Made by a program: the position numbers and the translations under genes | DNA from: Solirubrum puertoriconensis | GTDB taxonomy: Bacteria; Bacteroidota; Bacteroidia; Cytophagales; Hymenobacteraceae | Reading direction: 5' to 3' | Assembly (NCBI RefSeq): GCF_001483135.1 | Contig: NZ_LNAL01000006.1 | Span: 124,003-188,002, forward strand | Length of the DNA: 64,000 nucleotides | Part shown: positions 23,914-33,577 of the stretch, piece after piece | How the letters are laid out: each line of letters starts with the position of its first letter | How positions within the stretch are numbered: position 1 is the first letter of the stretch | The notes under the pieces: generated by a model | The model's input: only the letters and a program-made list of their open reading frames with translations | The model's database searches: none | Told to the model about the DNA's origin: nothing

Positions 23914-25185
23914 CTATTTCAGGTAAAAGCTCGCCAGAATGTACGTGCGGGTTGTGATGGAGCGTAACGATACGGTATACGACATGCCGTTGCCTATTTC
24001 GTGCCTTGCCTCCGCCGAAAACCTCGATAGCCGGCCACCAAACCCAAAAACCAAGCTTTGTTCGTAGGGGCGCACATCATCCAGAGCTTTGCCGTTGGTG
24101 GTGCGCACTGTGTTAAAAAAGCGCGAAACATCCGTGCGGGTGTTTTCTTGGCTGATCATGAGGCCATTGGAAATACCGGCGTTCAGGAATACACGGGTAT
24201 TGCCGCGGCCGTAGCTATAGCGCATGAGGTTGTTGAGCTTAAGGTAACCAGCGGCCAGCGTAAAGTTGGTATCGGTATAAGTGTCTTCGTTACGGTATTC
24301 GCGGTACTGGCTGCTAAACTTGTAAGAGCTAAACAGCAGTTCGTTCACGAACGAGAGGCGCCGCCTCTTCGAGGGCGGCACGAAGTTGAGGAACAAACCA
24401 CCCGAAACCCCAGCCGAGGTTTTAAACGGATTTTTGGTTAGGTAATTGAACGCATCAGACGAGCTACTGAACTCGAGGCGCGACAAGGTGCCGCCCGCAA
24501 CCACGCCAAACTCGGTGATGGTATGCTGCCCCTTAAACCGGTACGTGGGCTGCGCATCATGCTGCTTGTAGTAACCAGCATAAAGCTTTCCGAGGCGCGA
24601 GCGGGTGTAGTCGGCCGAGGCAAGGCTTGTTTCGGCGCCAGGAAAATCGCCTAGGTATGCCGCAAGCTGCCCCTTGTAATTCTCGACCGGCACCACGGTT
24701 TTGGAGTTGCCGATATACCGCAAGAATTTTTTGTACCGCAGCAGTTCGAGAGCCTCGTTGTTGCGGAAATAAAAGTGCTCGTTGTCGTTGTCGTCGACGA
24801 AGCTATGCAGGCTTTTGGGGCCTTCGATGAGCGTTCTGACAAATACAGTATCCTGACGAAGCAGGAACTCGGGCGCAGTGGTAAGGCTGGACAGTGCGCG
24901 GGGCGAGGTTTCTACCTGCACATAAGCACTGGTGAACACGTTGCCAGACGTACCGAATGCCCTGATTTGCGCGGGAGCGTAGTTGGTAGCGTTAGCACCC
25001 TCAGAAGACCGGAAGGTAACCGACTCCGGGTTTTTGCGCCAATCCTGAAAATCGATTTGGCCACGTACCGTGTCGCCTTGTTGGGTAACGATATAGCCCG
25101 GGTGGTAATCGGATTGGGCCCGAGCTACGCTTGTTGATAAACTCGCAAGAGCAAACAGAACTGCTACTGAATAGCTGTTTTTCAT
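23914..25185 (-). CDS. Secreted outer-membrane barrel-like protein, tandem paralogue A
   Basis: The 423-residue protein has a signal peptide ending SVARAQ, then YHPGYIVTQQGDTVRGQIDF and QDWRKNPESVTFR. Those segments align with paralogue B. Mid-region HTITEFGVVAGGTLSRLEF aligns with AAVEFGVLAGATNTKLRF in B. It ends with the strand TRTYILASFYLK, where the terminal hydrophobic residue pattern suits an outer-membrane barrel. No partner gene indicates a substrate. The pair is a clear tandem duplication. Confidence 0.75.
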   Translation of the reverse strand: MKNSYSVAVLFALASLSTSVARAQSDYHPGYIVTQQGDTVRGQIDFQDWRKNPESVTFRSSEGANATNYAPAQIRAFGTSGNVFTSAYVQVETSPRALSSLTTAPEFLLRQDTVFVRTLIEGPKSLHSFVDDNDNEHFYFRNNEALELLRYKKFLRYIGNSKTVVPVENYKGQLAAYLGDFPGAETSLASADYTRSRLGKLYAGYYKQHDAQPTYRFKGQHTITEFGVVAGGTLSRLEFSSSSDAFNYLTKNPFKTSAGVSGGLFLNFVPPSKRRRLSFVNELLFSSYKFSSQYREYRNEDTYTDTNFTLAAGYLKLNNLMRYSYGRGNTRVFLNAGISNGLMISQENTRTDVSRFFNTVRTTNGKALDDVRPYEQSLVFGFGGRLSRFSAEARHEIGNGMSYTVSLRSITTRTYILASFYLK

Positions 25186-25333
25186 AGAAATGATGGTAAA
25201 CCAGCCACAAAGATATACCGCGACTCTTCCTGCTTCCTAGGTGCAGGAGGAGCCGCGGTAACGATTAATCAACCAAGCGGAAAAGCAGGATTAGTTCGGC
25301 TGTTTCTACATGCTCTAGGCCGCAATATTCGGC

Positions 25334-26011
25334 CTACCGCCCCACCCGGGCGCGGCCTTTATAATGTACGTCGCTGGCGCCAGAGCTGTGGGCTTTCAGG
25401 TCGCCGTCAACGTACACGTAGGCGTCGCTGGCGCCCGAGGCCTGCACAATGGCATTCTGGCTTTGCAACTCGTAGGCACGGTAATCACTGCTGCCGCTTA
25501 CTTGCACCTGCTGCTGCGCTACGCGGCCCGTGAGGCGAATGTCGCTGGCGCCGCTGGCCGTGGCCGACAGGCTTTGGGCGTTGAGTTGGAGCGTTACGTC
25601 GCTGGCTCCGCTTACCCGAATGCTGAACTTATCGGCTTGTATGGGCGAACTGCCTTTTAAGTCGCTGGCGCCGCTTACCTCGACGCCCGTGAGGGTAGGG
25701 GCCGTAACATACACGGTTACCTTATCCTCCTTGCCCCAGTTCATCGACGACCAACCTTTGCCCGATTCGCGGTAAATGCGCAGGGTACCGTTTTCGACCA
25801 CGGTGCGCACGCGGGCTTGTACATCGGGCGTAGCTTCGACGCGTACCTCCTGGGTAGCAGCCTGGCGCAGCACCACGTTTACGGCGCCGCTGGCTTTTAC
25901 CTGCTGAAACGCGCCCACTTGCCGCAGTTGGCCTTGGGCCATGGCCGCAGCCTGTGCAGATACTACAAGGGCCGCAACGGCCAGAGTCCGGAAGAAAGTT
26001 GAGGTACGCAT
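25334..26011 (-). CDS. Head GIN domain (DUF2807) exported protein
   Basis: The 225-residue protein has a signal peptide (LAVAALVVSAQAAAMA) followed by a DUF2807 beta-helix-like domain. The repeat motif (S/A)GASD occurs about seven times (VSGASDLKG, VSGASDVTL, ASGASDIRL, ASGASDAYV and others), one per turn of the predicted right-handed helix. These proteins are widespread in Bacteroidota and probably lie in the periplasm or on the surface; adhesion or polymer binding has been suggested but not shown. It starts at the ATG at 26011. Confidence 0.9.
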   Translation of the reverse strand: MRTSTFFRTLAVAALVVSAQAAAMAQGQLRQVGAFQQVKASGAVNVVLRQAATQEVRVEATPDVQARVRTVVENGTLRIYRESGKGWSSMNWGKEDKVTVYVTAPTLTGVEVSGASDLKGSSPIQADKFSIRVSGASDVTLQLNAQSLSATASGASDIRLTGRVAQQQVQVSGSSDYRAYELQSQNAIVQASGASDAYVYVDGDLKAHSSGASDVHYKGRARVGR

Positions 26012-26107
26012 AGGGCAACGGAGGTAGTTTGGTTTGACAATGTGCTAGATGCCAGGGTGCGGCAGGCCGTTGCCTCGCTGCCAAACTTTTCTTCGGAGCC
26101 TAGGTGC

Positions 26108-26617
26108 TTAGCGGCTGCCCGAGGGTAGCAGCGCGTATCGGAGCAAGTCGGGTACATCGGAGGCAATGGGGGCAAAGCCCACCCGGGCAAGCAGCCGCTG
26201 CGAAGCAGCGTTGTCGGGCTCGGTGTACGCGTCGATCTGCCGCAGCTGCAACTCCTCGAAGCCGAAGGCGCATGCCGCCAGCACGGCTTGCGTCATCAGG
26301 CCTTGGCCGCGGAACTCGGGGCGAAGCACGTAGCCGATTTCACCGCAGGCATCGGCAAAGCCGCGGTAAAAACCGCAGGTGCCAACCAGCTCGTTGGAGC
26401 TGGCCAGGGCTACGGCCCAGTGAATGCTCTGGCGGTTGCGGTAGTCCTCGTCGATGCGCGCTAGCATGCGCTCGGTTTGGGCCAAAGTGGCAGCCGGTTG
26501 GCCATCGTAGAACGTGATGGGGCGCACCGCGTCGAGGTCGGCAGCTGTTACGGCGCGCAGCCGCAAATCGGCGGTACGCAGCTCCGGAAACTTGGTAAAT
26601 GCATCGGCTGAAGCCAT
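26108..26617 (-). CDS. GNAT family N-acetyltransferase
   Basis: About 169 residues from the ATG at 26617 (MASADAFTKFPELRTADLRL). GNAT motif A is present as EIGYVLRPEFRGQGLMTQAV with the Q/R-x-x-G-x-G/A loop, and the RimJ-type end as DAYTEPDNAASQRLLARVGF. Likely substrate: an N-terminal amine of a protein or a small metabolite. It is divergent from the pectate lyase gene. Twenty-four upstream in-frame codons are excluded because they would overlap the region needed for promoters. Confidence 0.82.
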   Translation of the reverse strand: MASADAFTKFPELRTADLRLRAVTAADLDAVRPITFYDGQPAATLAQTERMLARIDEDYRNRQSIHWAVALASSNELVGTCGFYRGFADACGEIGYVLRPEFRGQGLMTQAVLAACAFGFEELQLRQIDAYTEPDNAASQRLLARVGFAPIASDVPDLLRYALLPSGSR

Positions 26618-26794
26618 GGACTGAGAAGGATGGAAGAGGCAGCGTGCAGCGCCGATTGGGTGGCAACGTTGCCGACAACGATTGCGCAAATAAATGCCAC
26701 TTACCGCGGCAACTCCGGCAAGGTATTCGGTAATATCAGCAAGCTAGCCACGCGCGCCGTGCAGGCCGTATCCAACCCGTTACTTCTGACCTCC

Positions 26795-28291
26795 TTGCAG
26801 CAAACTCATCACCGCTTTGGGCTTAAACTGATTGCCACGGGCCAAGCCCTAGGTATAGCAGCATTGCTGAGCACAGCAGCCAGCGCGCAGCAATTAGCTT
26901 TTCCGGGTGCCGAGGGCGCGGGGCAGTTTACTTCGGGTGGGCGCGGTGCCGCGGCAGCGCCCACTACCGTGTTCGAGGTAACCAGCCTGCTCGACGACGG
27001 ACAGCCCGGCACGTTGCGGCACGCCCTTGCGGCGCCGGCAACGGCGCGCACGGTGGTGTTTCGCGTTTCGGGTACCATTCACTTGGCTTCGCCCCTCAAC
27101 ATCAACAAGCCCAACACCACCATTGCCGGCCAAACAGCGCCCGGCGACGGTATTTGCCTGGCCGATTACCCCGTGAGCGTGCGGGCCGACAACGTAATCG
27201 TGCGCTTTGTGCGCTTTCGGATGGGCGACAAAAACCAGAACCAGGGGTTTGTGGAAGGGGCCGGCGGCGACGATGCGTTCGGCGGCGGCTTCGGCAAGAA
27301 GAACATCATTATCGACCACTGCTCCATGAGCTGGAGTACCGACGAGGCCTTCTCGTTTTACAACGGCGACTCGCTTACGTTGCAATGGAACCTCATCAGC
27401 GAGCCGCTGGACTATTCCTACCACTTCGAGAAGGGCGACAAAGATTTTGAGCGCCACGGGTACGGCGGCATCTGGGGCGGCCGCACGGCTTCGTTTCATC
27501 ACAACCTGGTAGCGCACTGCAACTCGCGCACACCGCGCTTCAACGGCAGCCGCCACGCCAAAACCGCCGGCTGGGAAAACGCTGATTTGCGCAACAACGT
27601 GTTCTACAACTGGGGCGAAAACAACGTGTACGGCGGCGAGGGCGGCAACTACAACATTGTGGGCAACTACTACAAGTATGGCCCTAGCACCAAGCCCGCG
27701 GTGCGTTTTCGGGTGCTGAACCCCTACAAATCGGAAACGCTGCCCTACGGCAAATACTACGTGGCCGGCAACTACGTGGACGGCAGCCCCGCCCACACCC
27801 GCGACAACTGGGCTGCTGTGGATATGCAGGGTGGCACCGCCGCCAGCCGCACGCTGGCCAAAGCCGATGCGCCGTTTGCCCTAGGTACCCAAACAACCCA
27901 AACGGCCGAGGAGGCATACGAGGCCGTGCTACAGGGCGCGGGCGCCATTCGGCCGCGGCGCGACACCCTGGATGAGCGCATTATGCGCGATGTGCGCCAG
28001 CGCACCGGCCGCATCATTGACGTGCAGGGCGGCTACCCACACGGCACACCCTACCGTGTGTCGCAACGGGCGTGGTCGGAGCTGAAGGCGGCACCTGCCC
28101 CCGCCGACACCGACCACGACGGCATGCCCGATGCGTGGGAAACCAGCCAAGGCCTGAACCCCACCGATGCCACCGACCGCAGCAGCGTGGGCGCCAACGG
28201 CTACACCATGCTCGAAAACTACCTCAATAGTTTGGCAGGCGCGCCCGCCGAAGCCGCGCCCAGCAAGCCCCTGCGCCAAACGAAACGCTAG
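26795..28291 (+). CDS. Secreted pectate lyase (polysaccharide lyase family 1-like)
   Basis: Cleaves polygalacturonate by beta-elimination outside the cell. After a signal peptide (LIATGQALGIAALLSTAASA) comes AFPGAEGAGQFTSGGRGA, then the parallel beta-helix with TTIAGQTAPGDGICLADYP, VIVRFVRFRMGD and NIIIDHCSMSWSTDEAFSFY, all typical of bacterial pectate lyases. A short Asp-rich calcium-binding-like segment DTDHDGMPDAWETSQGLNP precedes the C-terminus. The start is uncertain: I chose the TTG at 26795, since the only ATG (26630) would leave 12 bp to the divergent gene. No PUL-type SusC/D genes are adjacent. Confidence 0.87.
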   Translation: MQQTHHRFGLKLIATGQALGIAALLSTAASAQQLAFPGAEGAGQFTSGGRGAAAAPTTVFEVTSLLDDGQPGTLRHALAAPATARTVVFRVSGTIHLASPLNINKPNTTIAGQTAPGDGICLADYPVSVRADNVIVRFVRFRMGDKNQNQGFVEGAGGDDAFGGGFGKKNIIIDHCSMSWSTDEAFSFYNGDSLTLQWNLISEPLDYSYHFEKGDKDFERHGYGGIWGGRTASFHHNLVAHCNSRTPRFNGSRHAKTAGWENADLRNNVFYNWGENNVYGGEGGNYNIVGNYYKYGPSTKPAVRFRVLNPYKSETLPYGKYYVAGNYVDGSPAHTRDNWAAVDMQGGTAASRTLAKADAPFALGTQTTQTAEEAYEAVLQGAGAIRPRRDTLDERIMRDVRQRTGRIIDVQGGYPHGTPYRVSQRAWSELKAAPAPADTDHDGMPDAWETSQGLNPTDATDRSSVGANGYTMLENYLNSLAGAPAEAAPSKPLRQTKR

Positions 28292-28412
28292 GGTGAGGCG
28301 ACAATATCGGGGCGAGCAGATGTAACTGCAACAGTGCGGCAACCTCAGCCGTACAGCTGCCGTGGGCCCTGCTGTGGCCCGGCTTTCTACTCAACGCTCT
28401 CCTCCCCTCACC

Positions 28413-29081
28413 ATGAAAAATACCCTATTGCTGTTTGCCAGTGCTGCTACGTTGGCGCTGAGCACGGCCTGTAACCGCGATAAGCCCGCTGCGGTGGATG
28501 CAGCCGCTACGCCCTCGGCCGATACGGCCGTAGTAGTCGACGACGATGCCGACCTGACCATTTACCAGGACCAAGCCAACCGCACCGCCGACCAAGTTGC
28601 CGCCGACCTAGGCATTAGTGATACAGCCAAAGTGCGCCGCTTCCGCAACACCTACTACACGCGTGCGCAACGCATCGGCGACCTGGACGCGCAGTACGAA
28701 ACCGACACCGCAGGCCGCTACGCTGCCACGCGCCAAATCGATACCGATACCGACACGGAGGTGCGCACCATTTTGAGCGACGACGCGCAGTACCGCACCT
28801 ACGAAACCAACCGCACCCGCTATTACGGCTCGGGCTCGAACACGGAGGGCGCTAGCACCACCGTTACGAGCACTACTACCACCGAAACCACCACGCGCCC
28901 GGCTCGCCGGCGCCGGCCTCGCATCGTGAAGTATGAAAACGAGAACGGCGAGGTGAAAATCATGTACTCGAACGGCACTACGGTGAAAATCGATAAGGAT
29001 GGCGACCGTAAGGTGGAGTACGCCAACGGTACCAAAGTAAAGCGCGACGCCGACGACGGCGAGGTGAAAGTGAAAAACTAA
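28413..29081 (+). CDS. Putative lipoprotein with C-terminal (V/K)K-x-NG repeats
   Basis: A 222-residue lipoprotein: signal MKNTLLLFASAATLALSTAC with lipobox LSTAC (Cys20). A helical part (about 60-140, TAGRYAATRQIDTDTDTEVR) follows, then a Thr-rich linker (TTVTSTTTTETTTRP). The C-terminus holds four short beta repeats such as VKIMYSNGTTVKID and RKVEYANGTKVKRD. I do not recognise the family. The ATG at 28413 is chosen because it begins the signal peptide. The gene is followed by a terminator. Confidence 0.75.
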   Translation: MKNTLLLFASAATLALSTACNRDKPAAVDAAATPSADTAVVVDDDADLTIYQDQANRTADQVAADLGISDTAKVRRFRNTYYTRAQRIGDLDAQYETDTAGRYAATRQIDTDTDTEVRTILSDDAQYRTYETNRTRYYGSGSNTEGASTTVTSTTTTETTTRPARRRRPRIVKYENENGEVKIMYSNGTTVKIDKDGDRKVEYANGTKVKRDADDGEVKVKN

Positions 29082-29109
29082 CCTGCGCTTCTAAACACCA
29101 ATTACTGTT

Positions 29110-29149
29110 CAGCGCCCACCTCTGCTCCGCGGGGTGGGCGCTGCTGTTT
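29110..29149 (+). terminator. Intrinsic terminator
   Basis: CAGCGCCCACC (29110-29120) pairs with GGTGGGCGCTG (29133-29143), followed by CTGTTTG. It ends the lipoprotein gene. Confidence 0.75.
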
Positions 29150-29171
29150 GTGCGGAGCAACTGGCCACAAC

Positions 29172-30389
29172 CTAGGGCTGTGTCGGGTTGCCGGGCTCAG
29201 CCAGCTTGGCAAGCTGCGCCTCCGGTTGCTCCTTGGCATCTGGCCCCGCCGATACAAGCCACACGAGCGCCAAGCCGAGACCGGACATCAAAGCAAACGA
29301 CCAACGCAAGCCAGCGGCCTCCGCCACAAAGCCTACTACCGGCGGCACAATCAGGAAGCCAAAGTACCCCACCGTTGACACGGCCGCAATGGCCGAGCCG
29401 CTGCTGAGCGTAGCCGAGCGGCCGGCCATGCCAAATACCAGCGGCACCACGCACGAAACCCCAAAGCCAACCATTACAAACCCGACCCCGGCTGCAACAG
29501 GTACCGGCCATAGCGCCGCTAGCAACAGGCCGCTCGTCATCAGCAAACCGCTGGTGCGCAGCATGGGCCGCGTACCAAAACGGTTGACGAGATAGTCGCC
29601 CATAAACCGGCCCAGCGTCATGGCAATCATGTAAATGGCGAAGCCTACGGTGGCAAGCCGCGGCGGTGCGTGCGCAGCTTTGCTGAAGTAAATGGCGCTC
29701 CAGTCGTACATAGTGCCCTCGCAGGCCATGGAGGTAAACGCCATCAGCCCGAAGCGCAGCAAGATTTTATCGGGCAGCACAAAGCCGGAGCGCGCTCCGG
29801 AGCCTTGCGCGGGCGGTATGCGCAACGTACCCGGGAAGAACGCCAGCGCCAGCCCCGTCAGCACCAACCCCACGCCGGCAAAGTGGTAGCCCGTGGGCAC
29901 GTGGCGGCTCAGCAGCCAGGCACCTAGGGCAGCGGCCACAAAGCCCGCTACGCTCCACATGCCATGAAACGTGGCAATAATGGAACGCGGGTACAGCGCT
30001 TGCACGCCTACCGACTGCGCGTTGACGGAGATATTGAGCAAGTTGCGCGACGAGCCAAAGCAAAACAGCAGCACCACCAGCTGCCAGGTGTGCGCCGCAA
30101 ACCCCAACAGGCCTAGGGCAACATTGAACAGCACCGCACCCAGCAGCATAATTTGCCGGCTGCTGAAGCGCTGCAGCAACATGCCCGTAACGGGCAGCGT
30201 CAGCATCAGGCCAGCGGGCAAAGCCAATAACACCGAGCCCAGCTCCGCCTCGCTAAGCCCTAGGTGGCGCTGAACGGTAGGAATGCGCGATGCCCAGGTA
30301 GAGAAGCCAAAACCCGAAATCAGGAAAAACAAGGTGGTGGCCACCCGCGCCCGCGTGGCGGTGCTGGCCCCTGCCGAATCGATGCCCAT
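29172..30389 (-). CDS. MFS transporter
   Basis: The 405-residue protein has twelve hydrophobic segments. The N-terminal half begins TLFFLISGFGFSTWASRIPT; the cytoplasmic loop after helix 2 is present as GMLLQRFSSRQIMLLGA, a variant of the MFS motif A. This resembles the YbjJ/inner-membrane 'MFS transporter' group often annotated as sugar or drug efflux. Substrate cannot be read. The TAG stop is in CCTAGG. It is monocistronic, with DUF922 upstream on the same strand at a 60-bp gap. Confidence 0.85.
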   Translation of the reverse strand: MGIDSAGASTATRARVATTLFFLISGFGFSTWASRIPTVQRHLGLSEAELGSVLLALPAGLMLTLPVTGMLLQRFSSRQIMLLGAVLFNVALGLLGFAAHTWQLVVLLFCFGSSRNLLNISVNAQSVGVQALYPRSIIATFHGMWSVAGFVAAALGAWLLSRHVPTGYHFAGVGLVLTGLALAFFPGTLRIPPAQGSGARSGFVLPDKILLRFGLMAFTSMACEGTMYDWSAIYFSKAAHAPPRLATVGFAIYMIAMTLGRFMGDYLVNRFGTRPMLRTSGLLMTSGLLLAALWPVPVAAGVGFVMVGFGVSCVVPLVFGMAGRSATLSSGSAIAAVSTVGYFGFLIVPPVVGFVAEAAGLRWSFALMSGLGLALVWLVSAGPDAKEQPEAQLAKLAEPGNPTQP

Positions 30390-30450
30390 TGGTTGAAACG
30401 CGAAGCCCTAGGTGGTGCCTCCGTAAAGCTAGACAGCAGCCGGCGGGTCG

Positions 30451-31569
30451 TTATTGCTTCACCTTAAACGCGCGCAGCTCGGCATCGATGCGCTGGTTCC
30501 AGCGTTCTTGGGCCGCCGTGTTCACCCCGCCGCCGGTTTCGCCGTCGTACTGCTCCTGCAGGCGGTTCATTTCCCACCACGATTGCAGGTACTGAAACTG
30601 CATGCGCGCGTTGAAGTTGTCAAGGTGCATGCTGTCGGGGCTGAGCTTGTGTTTGAAGCGCTCGGCCACCAGCTTCACCAAATCGAAATGCCGCTGCTCG
30701 TGGTTGAGGGTGTAGGCATCGTGGTTGCTGGGTGCCAGCCACGAGGAACTGCGCACCACAAACACTTTGGTGGTAACGGTTACGTGCACTTTGCCGCCTT
30801 CGAGCTTAGCACTGCCTTGGTACGAAAAGCTAGGGAACACCGCGCCGCCGTAACGGCCGCCGTCGGTGCGGGGCTGGGCCCGAAAATCGGAGTAGGTAAG
30901 CGGCCGGTTCGGGGTGTAAAACAGCGTGTCGGCGTCGGCGTTGTCGGAGTGGTCGATGGCCGTAATGCGCAGGCCCGTGGCCAGCTTTTCGTCGTAGCGT
31001 GCCGCTTGGCCTATCCAATTGTTGAAGTTGCCAAGTGCATCGGTAAGGCTCTGGCGTAGCGTAGGCTCAATTATGTTGAGCTGCTTGGTAGTGCGGCGGT
31101 AGCGCGCCCCGCCTTGGTAGCTGGTCAGCGGAATGGTTTTGCCGTTGCGTTGCCACTCAAACGCCAGGTGTACGGCCACTTTGCCATCGATCAGCCAATT
31201 GGTACCGCTCACGGGCGTTTCGGTAACACGGCACTCGCGCACCCGCACCGTTACGGGGCGTAATGCCCCGTTGCGCTTAACGCCCTGCTGAATAAACCGC
31301 CGGAGCGCAACGGCGCCTCCACCTTGCAAGTCTACTGGTTGAGCGGGCTTATCCGTAGCCGGCAGCAGATAGGCTACGGCCTTCTGATCCTTCCGCTCAT
31401 CAATCACCTGCGCAACATAGAAACCCGACGGCTCGAGCGGCAACTGCTCGGTACGCAGCGCCAGTGGGGCAATGGCAGCTGTAGGAGCCGATTGCTCGGA
31501 GCTCAAAAGAAGTAAGCAGAGCGCAGATAGCAGTACCCGGCCCGGTGCTTTTAGGGTAAGTGAGAACAC
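30451..31569 (-). CDS. DUF922 family secreted putative zinc protease
   Basis: About 372 residues. The C-terminal domain has the motif YTLNHEQRHFDLVKLVAERF, with HEQRH acting as an HExxH zinc site (DUF922 family, predicted secreted Zn-dependent proteases). LTYSDFRAQPRTDGG at the start of that domain is the other family hallmark. The N-terminal region is beta-rich and unassigned. No ATG precedes the signal peptide; the GTG at 31569 gives LKAPGRVLLSALCLLLLSSE as leader, and a TTG at 31623 is an alternative. Location is probably the periplasm. Confidence 0.78.
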   Translation of the reverse strand: MFSLTLKAPGRVLLSALCLLLLSSEQSAPTAAIAPLALRTEQLPLEPSGFYVAQVIDERKDQKAVAYLLPATDKPAQPVDLQGGGAVALRRFIQQGVKRNGALRPVTVRVRECRVTETPVSGTNWLIDGKVAVHLAFEWQRNGKTIPLTSYQGGARYRRTTKQLNIIEPTLRQSLTDALGNFNNWIGQAARYDEKLATGLRITAIDHSDNADADTLFYTPNRPLTYSDFRAQPRTDGGRYGGAVFPSFSYQGSAKLEGGKVHVTVTTKVFVVRSSSWLAPSNHDAYTLNHEQRHFDLVKLVAERFKHKLSPDSMHLDNFNARMQFQYLQSWWEMNRLQEQYDGETGGGVNTAAQERWNQRIDAELRAFKVKQ

Positions 31570-31681
31570 CAGTATTGGAGTTGGGAGCACAGCAGACGAA
31601 AAGCCCACTACCGTAGCTGCCAACAGTCGCCGATGCGCGTTAAGTTCTGATGCAGAGAGCTGCAGCGGTCGGCAACCTAGG

Positions 31682-32491
31682 CTAGCTTTTGGTGCCGTAC
31701 ACCCAATCGTCGATGTACCCCTCGCCGGTGTGTTGCTGCTGTATGGTGTAGCCGGCGGCCGTGAGGTAGTTAGTTACAATTTCTTTGGTGACAAAGAACT
31801 CGTTGTAGTTCTCGGGGTACCGGAAATCGTGGCAGGAAATGGCTACGTTTCGGATCCGCAACGTCGGGCTCTGGAACGCACCGGCTAGAAAGCGTTCGGC
31901 GCCCTCAATGTTAACCTTCAGAAAATCGATGGTAGTGATGTTGTGCCGCTGGCAGAAGGTTTCCAGCGTTACGCCCTCCACTTGGTAGCTGGTGGTTTTG
32001 TCGTGGCCGTTGAGGGTAGAGCCTAAGTAGTTGGCCGGGTTGTCTTCAATTTCAACAGTGGTGTTTGCGGCGTTAACTGCAACATTGTAAGCGGTTACGT
32101 TGGCCAGTTTGTTGTGCTTTACAACTTGCGTAAGGCACTTGTAAACCTTCGGATTAGCCTCGATGGAATAAATGCGGCCCGCTGTACCAACCAGCTCGCT
32201 GTAAATGGAGGACTCCTCGCCCAGCCCGGCACCGATGTCGACTACCGTGTTGCCCTGGCGGAGTTGGTAATAGCGGCAGCTAATCCGGTTAACCTTATCA
32301 ATCAGGTATTCCTTTGTCAAGTACCAGCTGAAACCTTCGGAGGCAATGAAGAAGCCATCTACATTATACAGCCAAAAGCGACCTTCCTCGAGCAATTGCA
32401 AATCGCGCAAAGCGTGTTTGTTGCGTAGGTAACCCAACTTCCCTACCCAGTAAAGCAGCCAGCGGATCTTAATTACCTTCTCAACTTGCAT
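31682..32491 (-). CDS. FkbM family methyltransferase
   Basis: The 269-residue protein has the SAM-binding motif I as NTVVDIGAGLGEESSIYSEL, then IYSIEANPKVYKCL, and the FkbM-specific strand TIDFLKVNIEGAERFLAGAF. FkbM enzymes O-methylate sugars or polyketides. The N-terminal 75 residues (VIKIRWLLYWVGKLGYL) are extra relative to the core. Base composition is lower in GC than its neighbours, which hints at transfer, as is common for glycan-modifying genes. No glycosyltransferase neighbours are present. The TAG stop abuts CCTAGG. Confidence 0.85.
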   Translation of the reverse strand: MQVEKVIKIRWLLYWVGKLGYLRNKHALRDLQLLEEGRFWLYNVDGFFIASEGFSWYLTKEYLIDKVNRISCRYYQLRQGNTVVDIGAGLGEESSIYSELVGTAGRIYSIEANPKVYKCLTQVVKHNKLANVTAYNVAVNAANTTVEIEDNPANYLGSTLNGHDKTTSYQVEGVTLETFCQRHNITTIDFLKVNIEGAERFLAGAFQSPTLRIRNVAISCHDFRYPENYNEFFVTKEIVTNYLTAAGYTIQQQHTGEGYIDDWVYGTKS

Positions 32492-32692
32492 CGGTTGACG
32501 GGTTGGTGAAGGCGTTGAAATACAGGAAAGCCTAGCAGCAATGCAACTCGGACACGCTTAATTATCAATATTGGCAGTGTTGGTAAGAGCCTGCTGGGGC
32601 CAGGAGCGCCGCTCGTTTGTTGCTGCGCCTCAACCATAACCCTTGTTCGTACGGCGCGTTTGTTTGGGCTCAGCTACTCACTCCCACGCGCT

Positions 32693-33556
32693 ATGGAAAA
32701 CAAACCCACGCAGCTGCCACCGCAAAAGCAGGAGCAGCAGCCCGGCATTGAGCAAGAAATGACGCCGAAACCGGAGTACATCCGCGAAGGCTATAAAGGC
32801 AGCGATAAGCTGAAGGGCAAAGTCGCCCTGATTACGGGCGGCGACTCGGGCATCGGCCGTTCCATTGCCGTGCACTTCGCCCGCGAAGGCGCCGATGTTG
32901 TCATCACCTACCTACCCAACGAAGAAGAGGACGCGCACGAAACCCGCCAGCTTGTGGAGCAGGAAGGGCGTCGTTGCATCACCATTCCTGGCGACTTGCG
33001 CGACCGGCAGTTCTGTGAGGACCTCGTCGACCGAACGGTGCAGGAGCTTGGCCGCCTCAATATTTTGGTGAACAACGCCGCCGAGCAGTTCGTGAGCCAA
33101 GATTTGACGGAAGTTGACGACGAGCAGTGGGAAGACACCTTTCAGGTCAACTTCTTCTCGTTTGTGCGCGTAACGCGCGCCGCGCTCAAGCACATGCAGG
33201 AGGGCGACAACATCATCAACACCTCGAGCATCAACGCCTACCGCGGCAACCAGCAACTGGTCGATTACACCTCAACCAAAGGCGCCATTACGGCCTTTAC
33301 GCGCTCCATGGCGCAGCAGCTGGCCGAGAAGAAAATCCGGGTGAACTCGGTAGCGCCCGGCCCCATCTGGACGCCGCTTATCCCGGCCTCGTTCCCGCCC
33401 GAAAAGGTGGCCAAGTTTGGGCAGGATACCACCATGAAGCGTCCCGGCCAACCTTCGGAGGTGGGTCCCTGCTACGTGTTCTTGGCTTCCGACGACGCCT
33501 CGTACATCACCGGGCAAGCCTTGCACCCCAACGGCGGCGAAATCCTGAACACCTAG
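32693..33556 (+). CDS. SDR family oxidoreductase, general-stress YhdF/YghA type
   Basis: The 287-residue protein has a 45-residue N-terminal extension rich in Gln/Pro/Glu (QLPPQKQEQQPGIEQEMTPK), which is typical of the YghA/YhdF subgroup. The SDR core follows: ALITGGDSGIGRSIAVHFAR, LNILVNNAAEQ, INTSSINAYRG and the active site DYTSTKGAITAF (YxxxK). It likely oxidises a sugar or other alcohol with NAD(P). Start: the ATG at 32693 (MENKPTQ) rather than an upstream one at 32660. The TAG stop is in CCTAGG. Confidence 0.88.
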   Translation: MENKPTQLPPQKQEQQPGIEQEMTPKPEYIREGYKGSDKLKGKVALITGGDSGIGRSIAVHFAREGADVVITYLPNEEEDAHETRQLVEQEGRRCITIPGDLRDRQFCEDLVDRTVQELGRLNILVNNAAEQFVSQDLTEVDDEQWEDTFQVNFFSFVRVTRAALKHMQEGDNIINTSSINAYRGNQQLVDYTSTKGAITAFTRSMAQQLAEKKIRVNSVAPGPIWTPLIPASFPPEKVAKFGQDTTMKRPGQPSEVGPCYVFLASDDASYITGQALHPNGGEILNT

Positions 33557-33577
33557 GTTCTCGGGTTCCTTGAAACA

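Noticed and set aside
25364-25660. Repeated GTCGCTGGCG DNA word as a possible nucleic-acid repeat array
   Set aside because: It is the coding sequence of the GASD protein repeat in the GIN-domain gene, not an independent array.
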